Positions 52,726-61,177 of a stretch of DNA of 64,000 bases are shown here, piece by piece. The position numbers and the translations under genes were made by a program. Location: contig NZ_CP072913.1 of NCBI RefSeq assembly GCF_017968885.1, positions 2,774,001 through 2,838,000 on the forward strand, in the 5' to 3' direction. How positions within the stretch are numbered: position 1 is the stretch's first letter; each line of letters opens with the position of its first letter. The stretch comes from Pseudomonas sp. Tri1. GTDB taxonomy: Bacteria; Pseudomonadota; Gammaproteobacteria; Pseudomonadales; Pseudomonadaceae. A model generated the notes under the pieces. The model did no database searches. It worked only from the letters and a program-made list of their open reading frames with translations, and was not told the DNA's origin.

Positions 52726-55095
52726 ATGAGCGATTTTCTCAGCCCCGACCAACTGGAAGGCATTGACGCCTACTGGCGTGCGTCCAATTACCTGGCCGTG
52801 GGGCAGATCTACCTCAAGGACAACCCCTTGCTGCGCAAACCGCTGCAACAGGGGCACGTCAAACCTCGCTTGCTCGGCCACTGGGGCACGACGCCGGGGT
52901 TGAATCTGATTTACGTGCACCTCAATCACCTGATCAAAACCCATGACCTGAACATGATCCTGGTTACCGGCCCCGGTCACGGTGCCCCGGCCATCGTTGC
53001 CCAGAGTTACCTGGAGGGCAGCTTCACCCAGTGTTATCCCGCGGTGGAGCAGAACGAAAACGGGATGCTGCGTCTGTTCCGGCAATTTTCCTGGCCTTAT
53101 GGGTTGTCCAGCCATGTTTCGGCGCAGATTCCCGGCTCTACCCATGAAGGCGGGGAGTTGGGGTATTCCCTGGCCCATGCCTATGGGGCGGCATTCGATA
53201 ACCCGGACCTGATCGTAGCCTGCGTCATCGGCGACGGTGAGGCCGAAACCGGTACGTTGGCGGCGAGCTGGCATTCCAACAAGTTCCTCAACCCCCGGCG
53301 CGATGGCGCCGTATTGCCCATCCTGCATCTCAACGGTTTCAAGATCGCCAACCCCACGCTGCTTTCGCGCATCAGCGAAGACGAGCTGTCGGCCCTGATG
53401 TATGGCTACGGCTACGATCCTTATTTTGTCGAAGGCGATGATCCACAAGCAGTGCACCAGCAGTTGGCCAGGACCCTGGACGGCATGTTGCTCAAGATTC
53501 GGGAAATCCAGCGCATGGCCCGCGCGGACTCGTCAGGGCGTACGCCGGAGCGTCAGCTCTGGCCGATGCTGGTATTGCGCACGCCCAAGGGCTGGACCGG
53601 TCCGAAATTTGTCGATAGCCAGCCGGTCGAAGGCACCTGGCGCGCCCACCAGGTGCCGCTGAGCCACTTCGAGCTGCCCATGCATTTGACGCAACTGGAA
53701 CAGTGGCTGCAGAGTTACCGGCCGCAGGAACTGTTCGACGACAACGGTGCGTTGCTGCCGGACATTGCCGCGTTGGCGCCGACCGGTCATCGACGTTTGG
53801 GCGCCAACCCCCACGCTAATGGCGGCCTGCTCCTCAAACCCCTGGAGTTGCCTCGGTTTACCGACTACGCCGTGCAGTTCTGCGCGCCCGGCAGCATGCA
53901 GGCAGAGTCCACCCGGGTGCTGGGCGGTTTTGTCCGTGATGTGATGAAGCACAACCTGTTGGCAGGCAACTTTCGCTTGTTCGGCCCCGATGAAACCGCC
54001 TCCAATCGTCTTGATGCGGTGTACGAGGTCAGTGGCAAAGCCTGGATGGCGGCGCTGGAGGCGGGCGATACGAACCTGGCGTGCGAAGGCCGTGTGATGG
54101 AAATCCTTAGTGAACAGGTGTGTGAAGGCTGGCTGGAAGGGTATTTGCTCAGCGGCCGGCATGGGCTGTTTTCCTGCTACGAGGCGTTCATCCATATCGT
54201 CGACTCGATGTTCAACCAGCACGCCAAATGGCTCAAGACCGCCGCCCAGATCCCATGGCGCGCGCCGGTCGCTTCGCTCAATTATCTGCTCACGTCCCAT
54301 GTCTGGCGTCAGGACCACAACGGTTTTTCCCATCAGGACCCAGGGTTCATCGACCTGGTGGCGAACAAGAGCGCCGACGTGGTGCGCATCTACCTGCCAG
54401 CAGACGCCAATTGCCTGTTGTCCGTTGCCGATCACTGCCTCAAGAGTCGCAATTACATCAATGTCATCGTGGCCGGCAAGCAGCCAGAATGGCAGTGGCT
54501 GGACATCGATTCGGCCATTCGGCACTGCTCGATCGGGATCGGTCGCTGGGCCTTTGCCTGCCACAACGACGAAGACCCGGACGTGGTGATGGCCTGTGCC
54601 GGTGACGTGCCGACCTTGGAAACCCTGGCCGCTGTCACGCTGCTGCGTGAATACGTGCCCGACCTGCGCGTGCGGGTGGTGAATGTCGTGGACCTGATGG
54701 CCCTGCAACCACCGCAACAGCATGCCCACGGGTTACCGGACGCCGAGTTCGATGGATTGTTTACCGTGGACAAGCCGGTGATTTTCGCCTTCCACGGCTA
54801 TCCGTCGCTGATCCATCGACTGGTCTACAAACGGCACAACCACGATAACTTCCATGTCCGCGGTTTCATGGAGGAGGGCGCCACCACTACACCGTTCGAC
54901 ATGGCGGTCATCAACCACCTGGACCGCTATCAACTGGCGCTCGATGTCATCCAGCGCGTGCCACGTTTGCAGCCGCTGGTGGACCGCGCTCGGGATCGCT
55001 ACTGGGCAACCATGGAAAAGCATCAGCTGTACCTCATCGAGCATGGGCAGGACATGCCCGAAGTCTTGAACTGGTGCTGGACGCCGCCGCAATGA
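52726..55095 (+). CDS. xfp: Phosphoketolase
   Basis: A 789-residue thiamine-diphosphate enzyme of the typical phosphoketolase length. Clear family stretches are [40 protein letters not shown] (ThDP/Mg site) and the C-terminal phosphoketolase domain. It cleaves xylulose 5-phosphate or fructose 6-phosphate with phosphate to acetyl phosphate, so it can supply ATP through acetate kinase at low oxygen. The ATG at 52726 follows GGAGG by five bases, although the frame is open to 52498. The next gene, a universal stress protein, begins 66 bases later and is probably co-transcribed. Confidence 0.94.
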   Translation: MSDFLSPDQLEGIDAYWRASNYLAVGQIYLKDNPLLRKPLQQGHVKPRLLGHWGTTPGLNLIYVHLNHLIKTHDLNMILVTGPGHGAPAIVAQSYLEGSFTQCYPAVEQNENGMLRLFRQFSWPYGLSSHVSAQIPGSTHEGGELGYSLAHAYGAAFDNPDLIVACVIGDGEAETGTLAASWHSNKFLNPRRDGAVLPILHLNGFKIANPTLLSRISEDELSALMYGYGYDPYFVEGDDPQAVHQQLARTLDGMLLKIREIQRMARADSSGRTPERQLWPMLVLRTPKGWTGPKFVDSQPVEGTWRAHQVPLSHFELPMHLTQLEQWLQSYRPQELFDDNGALLPDIAALAPTGHRRLGANPHANGGLLLKPLELPRFTDYAVQFCAPGSMQAESTRVLGGFVRDVMKHNLLAGNFRLFGPDETASNRLDAVYEVSGKAWMAALEAGDTNLACEGRVMEILSEQVCEGWLEGYLLSGRHGLFSCYEAFIHIVDSMFNQHAKWLKTAAQIPWRAPVASLNYLLTSHVWRQDHNGFSHQDPGFIDLVANKSADVVRIYLPADANCLLSVADHCLKSRNYINVIVAGKQPEWQWLDIDSAIRHCSIGIGRWAFACHNDEDPDVVMACAGDVPTLETLAAVTLLREYVPDLRVRVVNVVDLMALQPPQQHAHGLPDAEFDGLFTVDKPVIFAFHGYPSLIHRLVYKRHNHDNFHVRGFMEEGATTTPFDMAVINHLDRYQLALDVIQRVPRLQPLVDRARDRYWATMEKHQLYLIEHGQDMPEVLNWCWTPPQ

Positions 55096-55161
55096 CCGTC
55101 AACACGCCTCATGGCATCGACACCGCACCGTGGTGATCGAGCCTGATTTTGGAGACCCATC

Positions 55162-56052
55162 ATGAGCCAGTACCAACGTCTGCTGCTGATCCTCAATCCG
55201 GCACAACGCCATTCGCCCGCCCTTCATCACGGCGCGGCCCTGGCGGCGGCCAGCGGGGCACACTTGCATATCACTGCGTTGATCCCCTCACTGGAGATCC
55301 TGTCGCTGCTAGAAGAGGAGCCGCGCGAAGAGGCGCGGCAGAACTATCTGCAGGACCATCGCCATTGGTTGGAGGATGAGGCGGACAAGATGCGTCGCCG
55401 TGGTCTGCGGGTCACCACTGAGGTGGAATGGGCCCATACGATGGGCAAGCAGATTCTGCAACACGTCACGCAGATCCGGCCCGACTTGCTGATCAAACAG
55501 GTGCAGCACGAGCCTTTGCTCAAACGAGCTTTCTTCACCCCGCTGGATTGGCAACTACTGCGTAACTGCCCGGTGCCGATGTACCTGGTGGGCGCCACCG
55601 GTCATGCGCTGCCGCGTAAGGTGGTCGCGGCGGTGGACCCTTCCAGTGCATTTGCCCAGAACAGCGGGCTCAATGACCGCATCATTCGCGAGGCAATGGG
55701 GCTGGCGCTGCAGTGCGATGCCGAGCTGCATCTGGTTCACGCCTATGAGGTGTCGTCAGTCTATCTGGGGGATGTGGGGGGTGGCGGCCTGACGCTGTCG
55801 CAGCTCAGCAAGGAGCTGCGCAGGAGCCTGGAAAAAACCTTCCTGGAATTGGCGAGCCTGTTCGGTGTGCCGGCTGAGCGCCGGCATTTTCTATTGGGGC
55901 ATCCGGTTTCGGCCCTGAGTGAATTTGCCTTGGAGCATGAGGTGGACGTGATCGTCATGGGTCGATTCCAGCACAATGATCTGCATGGATTGCTGGGCAG
56001 CACGACCGAGCACATTCTGTACCAGGTGTCATGCAGTGTTCTGGCGGTGTGA
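55162..56052 (+). CDS. Tandem-domain universal stress protein (copy 4)
   Basis: A 296-residue tandem UspA protein (YQRLLLILNPAQRHSPALHH; second half from RKVVAAVDPSSAFAQNSG) with C-terminal loop VMGRFQHNDLHGLLGST. The start ATG has TGGAGAC seven bases upstream. It is the only copy without its own Anr/FNR box, which fits co-transcription with the phosphoketolase. Confidence 0.9.
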   Translation: MSQYQRLLLILNPAQRHSPALHHGAALAAASGAHLHITALIPSLEILSLLEEEPREEARQNYLQDHRHWLEDEADKMRRRGLRVTTEVEWAHTMGKQILQHVTQIRPDLLIKQVQHEPLLKRAFFTPLDWQLLRNCPVPMYLVGATGHALPRKVVAAVDPSSAFAQNSGLNDRIIREAMGLALQCDAELHLVHAYEVSSVYLGDVGGGGLTLSQLSKELRRSLEKTFLELASLFGVPAERRHFLLGHPVSALSEFALEHEVDVIVMGRFQHNDLHGLLGSTTEHILYQVSCSVLAV

Positions 56053-56064
56053 TCCGCTGGGTAG

Positions 56065-56078
56065 TTGATAAAGATCAA
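56065..56078. promoter_or_regulatory. Anr/FNR box for the beta-CASP nuclease
   Basis: TTGAT-AAAG-ATCAA is a perfect box centred about 68 bases before the ATG at 56140, so the transcript would start about 25-30 bases ahead of the gene. Confidence 0.8.
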
Positions 56079-56139
56079 CGGTAGCCGGGGCAAACAGTGT
56101 GACCAATAGGCTTCCTATCGATTGTTCAGGAGCACCGTC

Positions 56140-57495
56140 ATGCGCATGACCTTTCTCGGGGCCGCCGGCACGGTCACCGGCAGCAAATACCTGCTGGAGC
56201 ACGACGAACAGCGCATCCTGATCGATTGCGGTCTGTTCCAGGGCTACAAGCAATTGCGCTTGCACAACTGGGACCCGTTCGACCTGCCAATGCGTGAGCT
56301 GGACGCGATCGTATTGACCCATGCGCACCTGGACCACAGCGGCTACCTGCCGGTGCTGGTGCGCAATGGTTATCGCGGTCCGATCTATGCCTCGCCGGCG
56401 ACCTGTGAACTGGTGAAAATCCTCCTGCGCGACAGTGCCCGCCTGCAGGAAGAAGAGGCCGAGTACGCTAACCGCAAGGGATTCTCCAAACACGACCCGG
56501 CGTTGCCGCTGTACACCCTCGAGAATGCCGAGCGAGCGCTGAAATTACTGCGGCCGATCGCGTTCGAACATCCGGTGGAAATTGCCCGAGGGGTGACGAT
56601 ATTGCTGCGCCGCGCCGGGCATATCCTCGGTGCCGCCACGGTGCAGGTACAGGCCGGTGGCCTGACGCTGGTGTGCTCCGGCGACCTGGGGCGGCCCGAG
56701 GACCCGGTGATGTTTGCCCCGCAGACCATCGGGCAGGCAGATTATCTGCTGGTGGAATCCACCTACGGCGACCGTCGGCACCCGCGTGAGTCGCCGGAAG
56801 ATCAACTGGCCGATGTCATTACCCGCACGGCATTGCGTCGCGGTATCACCCTGGTGCCTTCTTTCACGGTCGGGCGCGCACAGCTGCTGATGTATCACCT
56901 GTATCGCCTGAAACAGCGCCACGCCATCCCCGATATCCCGATTTACCTCAACAGCCCCATGGCCATCGATGTCACCCGGTTGTATCAGCGCTTTGGCGCT
57001 GAGCATCGGCTGTCCAGGGAAGAGTGCGAAGGCATGTGTCACATCGCCCATCCGGTTCGCTCGGCCAAGGACTCCATGGCCTTGGACCTGCAACGCACCC
57101 CGGCGGTGATCATTGCCGCCAGTGGCATGGCTACCGGTGGGCGGGTGCTGCACCACCTCAAGAGCCTGGCGCCCAACCCTATCAACACCTTGTTGATGCC
57201 GGGGTTCCAGGCGGGTGGTACGCGGGGCGCCAGGATTGTGGCGGGTGAGCCCTCGGTGCGTATCCATGGCAAGGACGTGCCGATCAATGCCGAGGTAGTG
57301 CCGATGCAGACGTTGTCCGCTCATGCCGATGCCGACGAAATCATGCAATGGCTGCGCGGCTTCAAGACTCCGCCACGGCATACCTATGTCGTTCATGGGG
57401 AACCCAACGCCTCCGATGTCCTGCGCCATCGCATTCACGACGAACTGGGGTGGTCGGTGTCCGTGCCCGAATACCGCGATAGCGTGGAACTCTGA
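56140..57495 (+). CDS. MBL-fold beta-CASP exonuclease
   Basis: A 451-residue protein with the metallo-beta-lactamase motif LTHAHLDHSGYLP, the beta-CASP motifs (the ASGMATGG loop near residue 330 and HADADE further on) and the C-terminal TYVVHGEPNASDVL. This is the RNA-specific CPSF/Ysh1-like or archaeal-like nuclease family with one MBL core, of which many bacterial members have 450-470 residues. The ATG at 56140 follows AGGAG by seven bases; a slightly earlier ATG at 56122 lacks one. It is placed behind a perfect Anr/FNR box, so it may help RNA turnover at low oxygen. Confidence 0.9.
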   Translation: MRMTFLGAAGTVTGSKYLLEHDEQRILIDCGLFQGYKQLRLHNWDPFDLPMRELDAIVLTHAHLDHSGYLPVLVRNGYRGPIYASPATCELVKILLRDSARLQEEEAEYANRKGFSKHDPALPLYTLENAERALKLLRPIAFEHPVEIARGVTILLRRAGHILGAATVQVQAGGLTLVCSGDLGRPEDPVMFAPQTIGQADYLLVESTYGDRRHPRESPEDQLADVITRTALRRGITLVPSFTVGRAQLLMYHLYRLKQRHAIPDIPIYLNSPMAIDVTRLYQRFGAEHRLSREECEGMCHIAHPVRSAKDSMALDLQRTPAVIIAASGMATGGRVLHHLKSLAPNPINTLLMPGFQAGGTRGARIVAGEPSVRIHGKDVPINAEVVPMQTLSAHADADEIMQWLRGFKTPPRHTYVVHGEPNASDVLRHRIHDELGWSVSVPEYRDSVEL

Positions 57496-57504
57496 CCCAC
57501 CGCC

Positions 57505-57527
57505 ATCGCGAGCAAGCTCGCTGCCAC
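57505..57527. repeat. REP element (left copy)
   Basis: ATCGCGAGCAAGCTCGCTGCCAC holds the palindrome GCGAGC-AA-GCTCGC of Pseudomonas REP sequences. It is one of two inverted copies between the nuclease and hsp20 genes. Confidence 0.85.
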
Positions 57528-57572
57528 TGGGGATTTGTGGTGGTCGCAGGATTTATCTTCACCGCCGTCCAA

Positions 57573-57593
57573 TGTGGGAGCTTGCTCGCGAAG
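57573..57593. repeat. REP element (right copy, inverted)
   Basis: TGTGGGAGCTTGCTCGCGAAG is the opposite orientation of the REP family palindrome. The pair is separated by 45 bases and forms a REP doublet (BIME-like). Confidence 0.85.
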
Positions 57594-57647
57594 AGGCCGG
57601 TAGCGGCAACCACGTAGTCAGCCTGAAATAAGCCCAGCCCAAAAAAA

Positions 57648-57674
57648 GCCCCTCGTCGTTGGCCGGCGAGGGGC
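57648..57674 (-). terminator. Intrinsic terminator of the hsp20 gene
   Basis: On the minus strand an 8-bp stem (GCCCCTCG/CGAGGGGC) with an 11-base loop is followed by a T7 run, directly after the hsp20 stop. It is a classical Rho-independent terminator. Confidence 0.88.
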
Positions 57675-57690
57675 AGGGGTGTCCAGCGTT

Positions 57691-58227
57691 TCAGTCAGCC
57701 TTGATCGGCACGACTTTTTCCGCTTTCAGTGCTTCTGGTTTTTTAGGCAGCGTCAGTGTCAGCACGCCTTTGCTGAACTGGGCTTCGATCTTGTCGCTAT
57801 CGATCCCTTTCGGCAGGTTGAACACCCTTTCGAAGGAGCCGTAATGGCGCTCGGACAGGTGATAACCCTTTTTATTTTCTTCCTTGGTTTCTTTTTTCTC
57901 CCCCTTGATGATCAGGTTGCCATTGGCCAGGCGGATTTCGATGTCCTTTTGATCCATGCCAGGCAGTTCGGCAGTGATTTCAAAGCTCTTATCCTTTTCG
58001 CTGATGTCCACGGCCGGCAGGCTGGTGGCGAACTCGCGGCGCCAGAAAGGCTCGACGTCGAACAACCCGCGACTGAAGGGCGAAAGCCCGGTCCCGCGGT
58101 TGAAATCATCGAACAGGTGATCGACCTGCTGACGGAGTTTTTCCAGCGGATGCCAGAGGTCAGCCTTGGCGGGATGCTGAGCATTGTCTTGGGTGTTGAC
58201 CGGCATTTTCTTCACTGAATTGGACAT
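57691..58227 (-). CDS. Small heat shock protein Hsp20
   Basis: A 178-residue Hsp20 with an alpha-crystallin domain at about residues 72-165 (PAVDISEKDKSFEITAELPG, GNLIIKGEKKE, FSKGVLTLTLPKK). The N-terminal arm is 70 residues. It keeps denatured proteins refoldable. The start ATG at 58227 follows GAGGAAAATCAAA. It lies behind the ArcD-like gene by 90 bases on the same strand and has its own strong terminator. Accessory small heat shock proteins often accompany accessory FtsH in Pseudomonas stress loci, and one occurs at 61178-63007. Confidence 0.92.
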   Translation of the reverse strand: MSNSVKKMPVNTQDNAQHPAKADLWHPLEKLRQQVDHLFDDFNRGTGLSPFSRGLFDVEPFWRREFATSLPAVDISEKDKSFEITAELPGMDQKDIEIRLANGNLIIKGEKKETKEENKKGYHLSERHYGSFERVFNLPKGIDSDKIEAQFSKGVLTLTLPKKPEALKAEKVVPIKAD

Positions 58228-58317
58228 TTTGATTTTCCTCTTTGGTGATGCCCGGACGGCCCTTGGCGCCATTGCCAATGGCCGCTCCCGGACGGGTCAA
58301 TGCACGCTTGCAAGCTT

Positions 58318-59811
58318 TTACAACGAGAGCTGGCCGGACCAGAGCATCCAACCGGCGAAGATCGCCGCCACCCAGATCACCAGCAGCAGGGCCCAGCCGA
58401 AACCGTTCAGGGCGTGGCCCGTCCTGGCCCGTTGAGCACTCAGGTAGATCAACGAACCAGGGGCGTAGAGCAGGGCACTGAGCAGCATGTACCGGGGACC
58501 AGCGGCGTACAGCAGCCAGACGCAATAGGCAGTGGCGATCAGAGCGATGGCCATGTCGCGCAGCTGCAGGCCGCGATGGCCGGCGTAAGTCTGGCCTTGC
58601 CAGGTCATTTTCAGCGCATACAGGCCGCTGAACAGGTACGGCAGCAGGATCATCGAAGTGGCGAGCGAAATGAGGGCCAGGTAGCTGGCACTCGAATACA
58701 ACGTCAACAACAGGAACAACTGGATGCAGCCATTGGTGATCCACAGCGCGTTGGCGGGCGCACCCTGCTGGTTTTCCGAGGCCAGCAAACGCGGCATGAC
58801 CTTTTCCTTGGCCGGGGTGAACACCGATTCTGCGGCCAGCAGGGTCCAAGCCAGCAACGCGCCGCCAACCGACACAATCAGGCCAATGCTGATCAGCACC
58901 GCCCCCCAGGGGCCGGCCACCGATTCCAGTACTCCCGCCATGGACGGGTTCTTCAGGGCGGCCAGTTCGGGTTGTCTGAGGATACCCAGCGACAACAGGG
59001 AAACGGCAATCAGCAGCAGCAACGTCAAGACAAAGCCGATCACGGTGGCCCGGCCCACGTCCGCCCGTTCGGCGGCACGGGCGGAAAACACATTGGCGCC
59101 TTCAATGCCGATAAACACCCAGACCGTCACCAGCATGGTGCTCTTGACCTGATCCAGCGTACTGCCCAGAGCTGGCGTACCCCAAAAGTCCACCAGGAAG
59201 GTGTCCTTGGAGAAACCGGCGATCACCAGCCCAACGAACAACAGCAGCGGCACCACCTTGGCTATGGTGGTCAGGGCGTTCGCCTTGGCGGCGGTGCGCA
59301 TGCCGCGCAGGATCATCCAGTGCAACGTCCAAAGCACCACAGACGCGCCGGCAATGGCCGCTTTGTTGTTGCCTTCGCCAAACAGCGGGAAAAAGTAACT
59401 GAGCGCGGCGAACAGAATCACCAGGTAACTGACGTTGCCGATCCAGGCGCTGATCCAGTAGCCCCAGGCCGAATTGAAACCGAGGAATTCGCCGCCCAGC
59501 GCCCGGGCGTAAGCGAACACGCCGTTATCGAGCTCAGGCTGACGATTGGAGAGCATCTGATAGACCAGGGCCAGTGACAGCATGCCCGCGCCGGTGATCA
59601 GCCAACCGATCAGGATCGCCCCGGCGCCCGCGCTGGCGGCCATGTTCTGCGGCAGGCTGAAAATGCCACTGCCGATCATTGAGCCGACCACCAGGGCGAT
59701 CAGCAAGCTTAACGACAAACGTTTGGGTTCGACCTTTCGCAAACTGCCAGCTAAAGGATGAGGTGTGACGGTCGGGATGACCGGTTCCGTGCCTTGCAGG
59801 TGCGTTGCCAT
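58318..59811 (-). CDS. ArcD-like arginine/ornithine antiporter (APC family)
   Basis: A 497-residue APC-family permease with about 13 helices. The sequence LSLSLLIALVVGSMIGSGIFSLPQNMAAS and WISAWIGNVSYLV match ArcD closely. In ArcD the antiport of arginine for ornithine feeds the arginine deiminase pathway and yields ATP without oxygen. No arcABC genes follow here, so this is likely an accessory copy or an antiporter of a related substrate. The start ATG at 59811 has GGAGG near. A box TTGAT-TTAG-ATCAG lies 95 bases upstream. Confidence 0.87.
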   Translation of the reverse strand: MATHLQGTEPVIPTVTPHPLAGSLRKVEPKRLSLSLLIALVVGSMIGSGIFSLPQNMAASAGAGAILIGWLITGAGMLSLALVYQMLSNRQPELDNGVFAYARALGGEFLGFNSAWGYWISAWIGNVSYLVILFAALSYFFPLFGEGNNKAAIAGASVVLWTLHWMILRGMRTAAKANALTTIAKVVPLLLFVGLVIAGFSKDTFLVDFWGTPALGSTLDQVKSTMLVTVWVFIGIEGANVFSARAAERADVGRATVIGFVLTLLLLIAVSLLSLGILRQPELAALKNPSMAGVLESVAGPWGAVLISIGLIVSVGGALLAWTLLAAESVFTPAKEKVMPRLLASENQQGAPANALWITNGCIQLFLLLTLYSSASYLALISLATSMILLPYLFSGLYALKMTWQGQTYAGHRGLQLRDMAIALIATAYCVWLLYAAGPRYMLLSALLYAPGSLIYLSAQRARTGHALNGFGWALLLVIWVAAIFAGWMLWSGQLSL

Positions 59812-59905
59812 GATAGAGCCTCCACGAGACGAAAGGTCCGAGACCGTCGCCCATGCGAAGGTCCGAACGCTGGTATTAATCTCGGCGCAAAGGCATCAGG
59901 AGGCA

Positions 59906-59919
59906 TTGATTTAGATCAG
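59906..59919. promoter_or_regulatory. Anr/FNR box for the ArcD-like gene
   Basis: TTGAT-TTAG-ATCAG, one base from consensus, is centred about 100 bases before the ATG at 59811 on the minus strand. Confidence 0.65.
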
Positions 59920-59948
59920 AGGTCATGCAGGGTGTGCAGCGGTGAACT

Positions 59949-60701
59949 TCAGAGTTCGGCGTGACGATGGCAACCGGCAACCTTTTGCTTGAGGCCGGGC
60001 AAGTCCAGGATCGTGACGTTGCGTCCATGCACGTCCACCAGTTCTTCCTGACGCAGGTGGGCGATGCATCGACAGATGGTTTCCAGGCGCAGGCCCAGAT
60101 AGGAACCGATGGCTTCCCGGCTCATGCGCAGCACAAACTCCCTGGAAGAGTAGCCGCGCATGTTAAGCCGTTGTGACAGGTTCAAGATAAACGCGGCCAG
60201 GCGTTCTTCGGCGTTCATGTTGCCGAGCAGCAGCAACATGCTGTGGTCGCGTACGATCTCCTGGCTCAGCAGCTTGTTGAGGTTGTGCTGCAAGGATGGC
60301 AAGTCGTGGGCGAGTTTTTCCAGGTGGCTGAAAGGGATCGGGCAGACCTCGCTGTCTTCCAGGGCTATCGCATTACAGGCGTAATGGTCGGTGCTGATGG
60401 CGTCCAGGCCGAGCATTTCGCCTTGCATCTGGAACCCGGTGACCTGTTCGCGGCCGTCCACCGACAGGACGCTGGTCTTGAAGAAGCCCAGCCGCACCGC
60501 ATACAACGAACGCAGTGGATCGCCGGTGCGGTACAGCGCCGTGCCCTTCTTGACCTTCACCCGTTGGGCGATCAGGGTATCGAGTCGCTCGACTTCACCG
60601 CCCGTCAGGCCGATGGGCAGGCATAGTTCAAGCACGCTGCAATTGGAGCAGGCGGTTTTGAGCGCGTGCACGCGCAGAAGTCTAGGTTCGCTCTCGGCCA
60701 T
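59949..60701 (-). CDS. Fnr/Anr-family transcriptional regulator (paralogue of Anr)
   Basis: A 250-residue Crp/Fnr regulator with the iron-sulfur cluster cysteines CSNCSVLELC (18, 21 and 27), spaced exactly as in E. coli FNR, and a further Cys in HYACNAI. The cNMP-like beta-roll, dimerisation helix and a helix-turn-helix follow. The recognition helix reads ETICR (Glu207, Cys210, Arg211), where FNR and Anr have ETVSR; the Ser that contacts the DNA is changed to Cys. The ATG at 60701 follows AGGAG. It is flanked by the gene set carrying Anr boxes, and is probably their local regulator in addition to the core Anr. Confidence 0.92.
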   Translation of the reverse strand: MAESEPRLLRVHALKTACSNCSVLELCLPIGLTGGEVERLDTLIAQRVKVKKGTALYRTGDPLRSLYAVRLGFFKTSVLSVDGREQVTGFQMQGEMLGLDAISTDHYACNAIALEDSEVCPIPFSHLEKLAHDLPSLQHNLNKLLSQEIVRDHSMLLLLGNMNAEERLAAFILNLSQRLNMRGYSSREFVLRMSREAIGSYLGLRLETICRCIAHLRQEELVDVHGRNVTILDLPGLKQKVAGCHRHAEL

Positions 60702-61177
60702 TGGGGAAACTCCTTTGACGAAGCAATCATAGAAGACCAATCCCACCGCGCCTGTTTTTTGTCATCAAAAAGCATACCGGCTATCGATTGGCGCTCAGTT
60801 CGCAGGCAATCGGCACCGCGCAGCAGCAAACTCGTCACACTAGCGTTTTCAGCTGCACGGGGTGTATTCAACGGCCATTCTGCGGATGTGTTCGTGACGA
60901 AATGACGGGCATCGTGACCTGGGAAGGCTTTCCAATGACTCAGAGATGATGGCGGCGATCCATGCGGTGCCGGTGGCTGCGCTTGAAACGGTGGAGGCGC
61001 TGTGCAGCGAGTGGATCAGGCGATTTGCCCGCTTATGCCTGGTTTCAATGGTGATGGGTATGAGGATTTTTCCTCAGGCCGGATGAAGTGGTTGTCGAGT
61101 TGTTGCAGCGAGCCTGGCAGCGAGAGGCCGCGCAGGACCGCCATCCCAGTAGCTCGCCAGCCCCAAAAAGAGGGCTG
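60702..61177. other. 476-base region without a recognisable gene
   Basis: Between the Fnr paralogue and ftsH I see no convincing gene: short frames exist on both strands but have no ribosome sites or familiar residues. The first 80 bases hold the promoter of the Fnr paralogue, including a degenerate half-box TTGAT near 60763-60768. Near 61164-61177 the minus-strand sequence AGCCC...GGGCT can form a weak hairpin behind ftsH. Confidence 0.6.

Noticed and set aside
53533..54729. 398-codon open frame antisense to phosphoketolase
   Set aside because: Phosphoketolase has full-length conserved motifs on the plus strand; the antisense frame has none.
58300..59577. 425-codon open frame antisense to the ArcD-like gene
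   Set aside because: Gln/Arg/His-rich translation typical of antisense to a membrane protein; no ribosome site.
60666..60905. 79-codon plus-strand frame opposite the Fnr paralogue start
   Set aside because: Starts inside the antisense of a solid gene, has no ribosome site and no recognisable residues.
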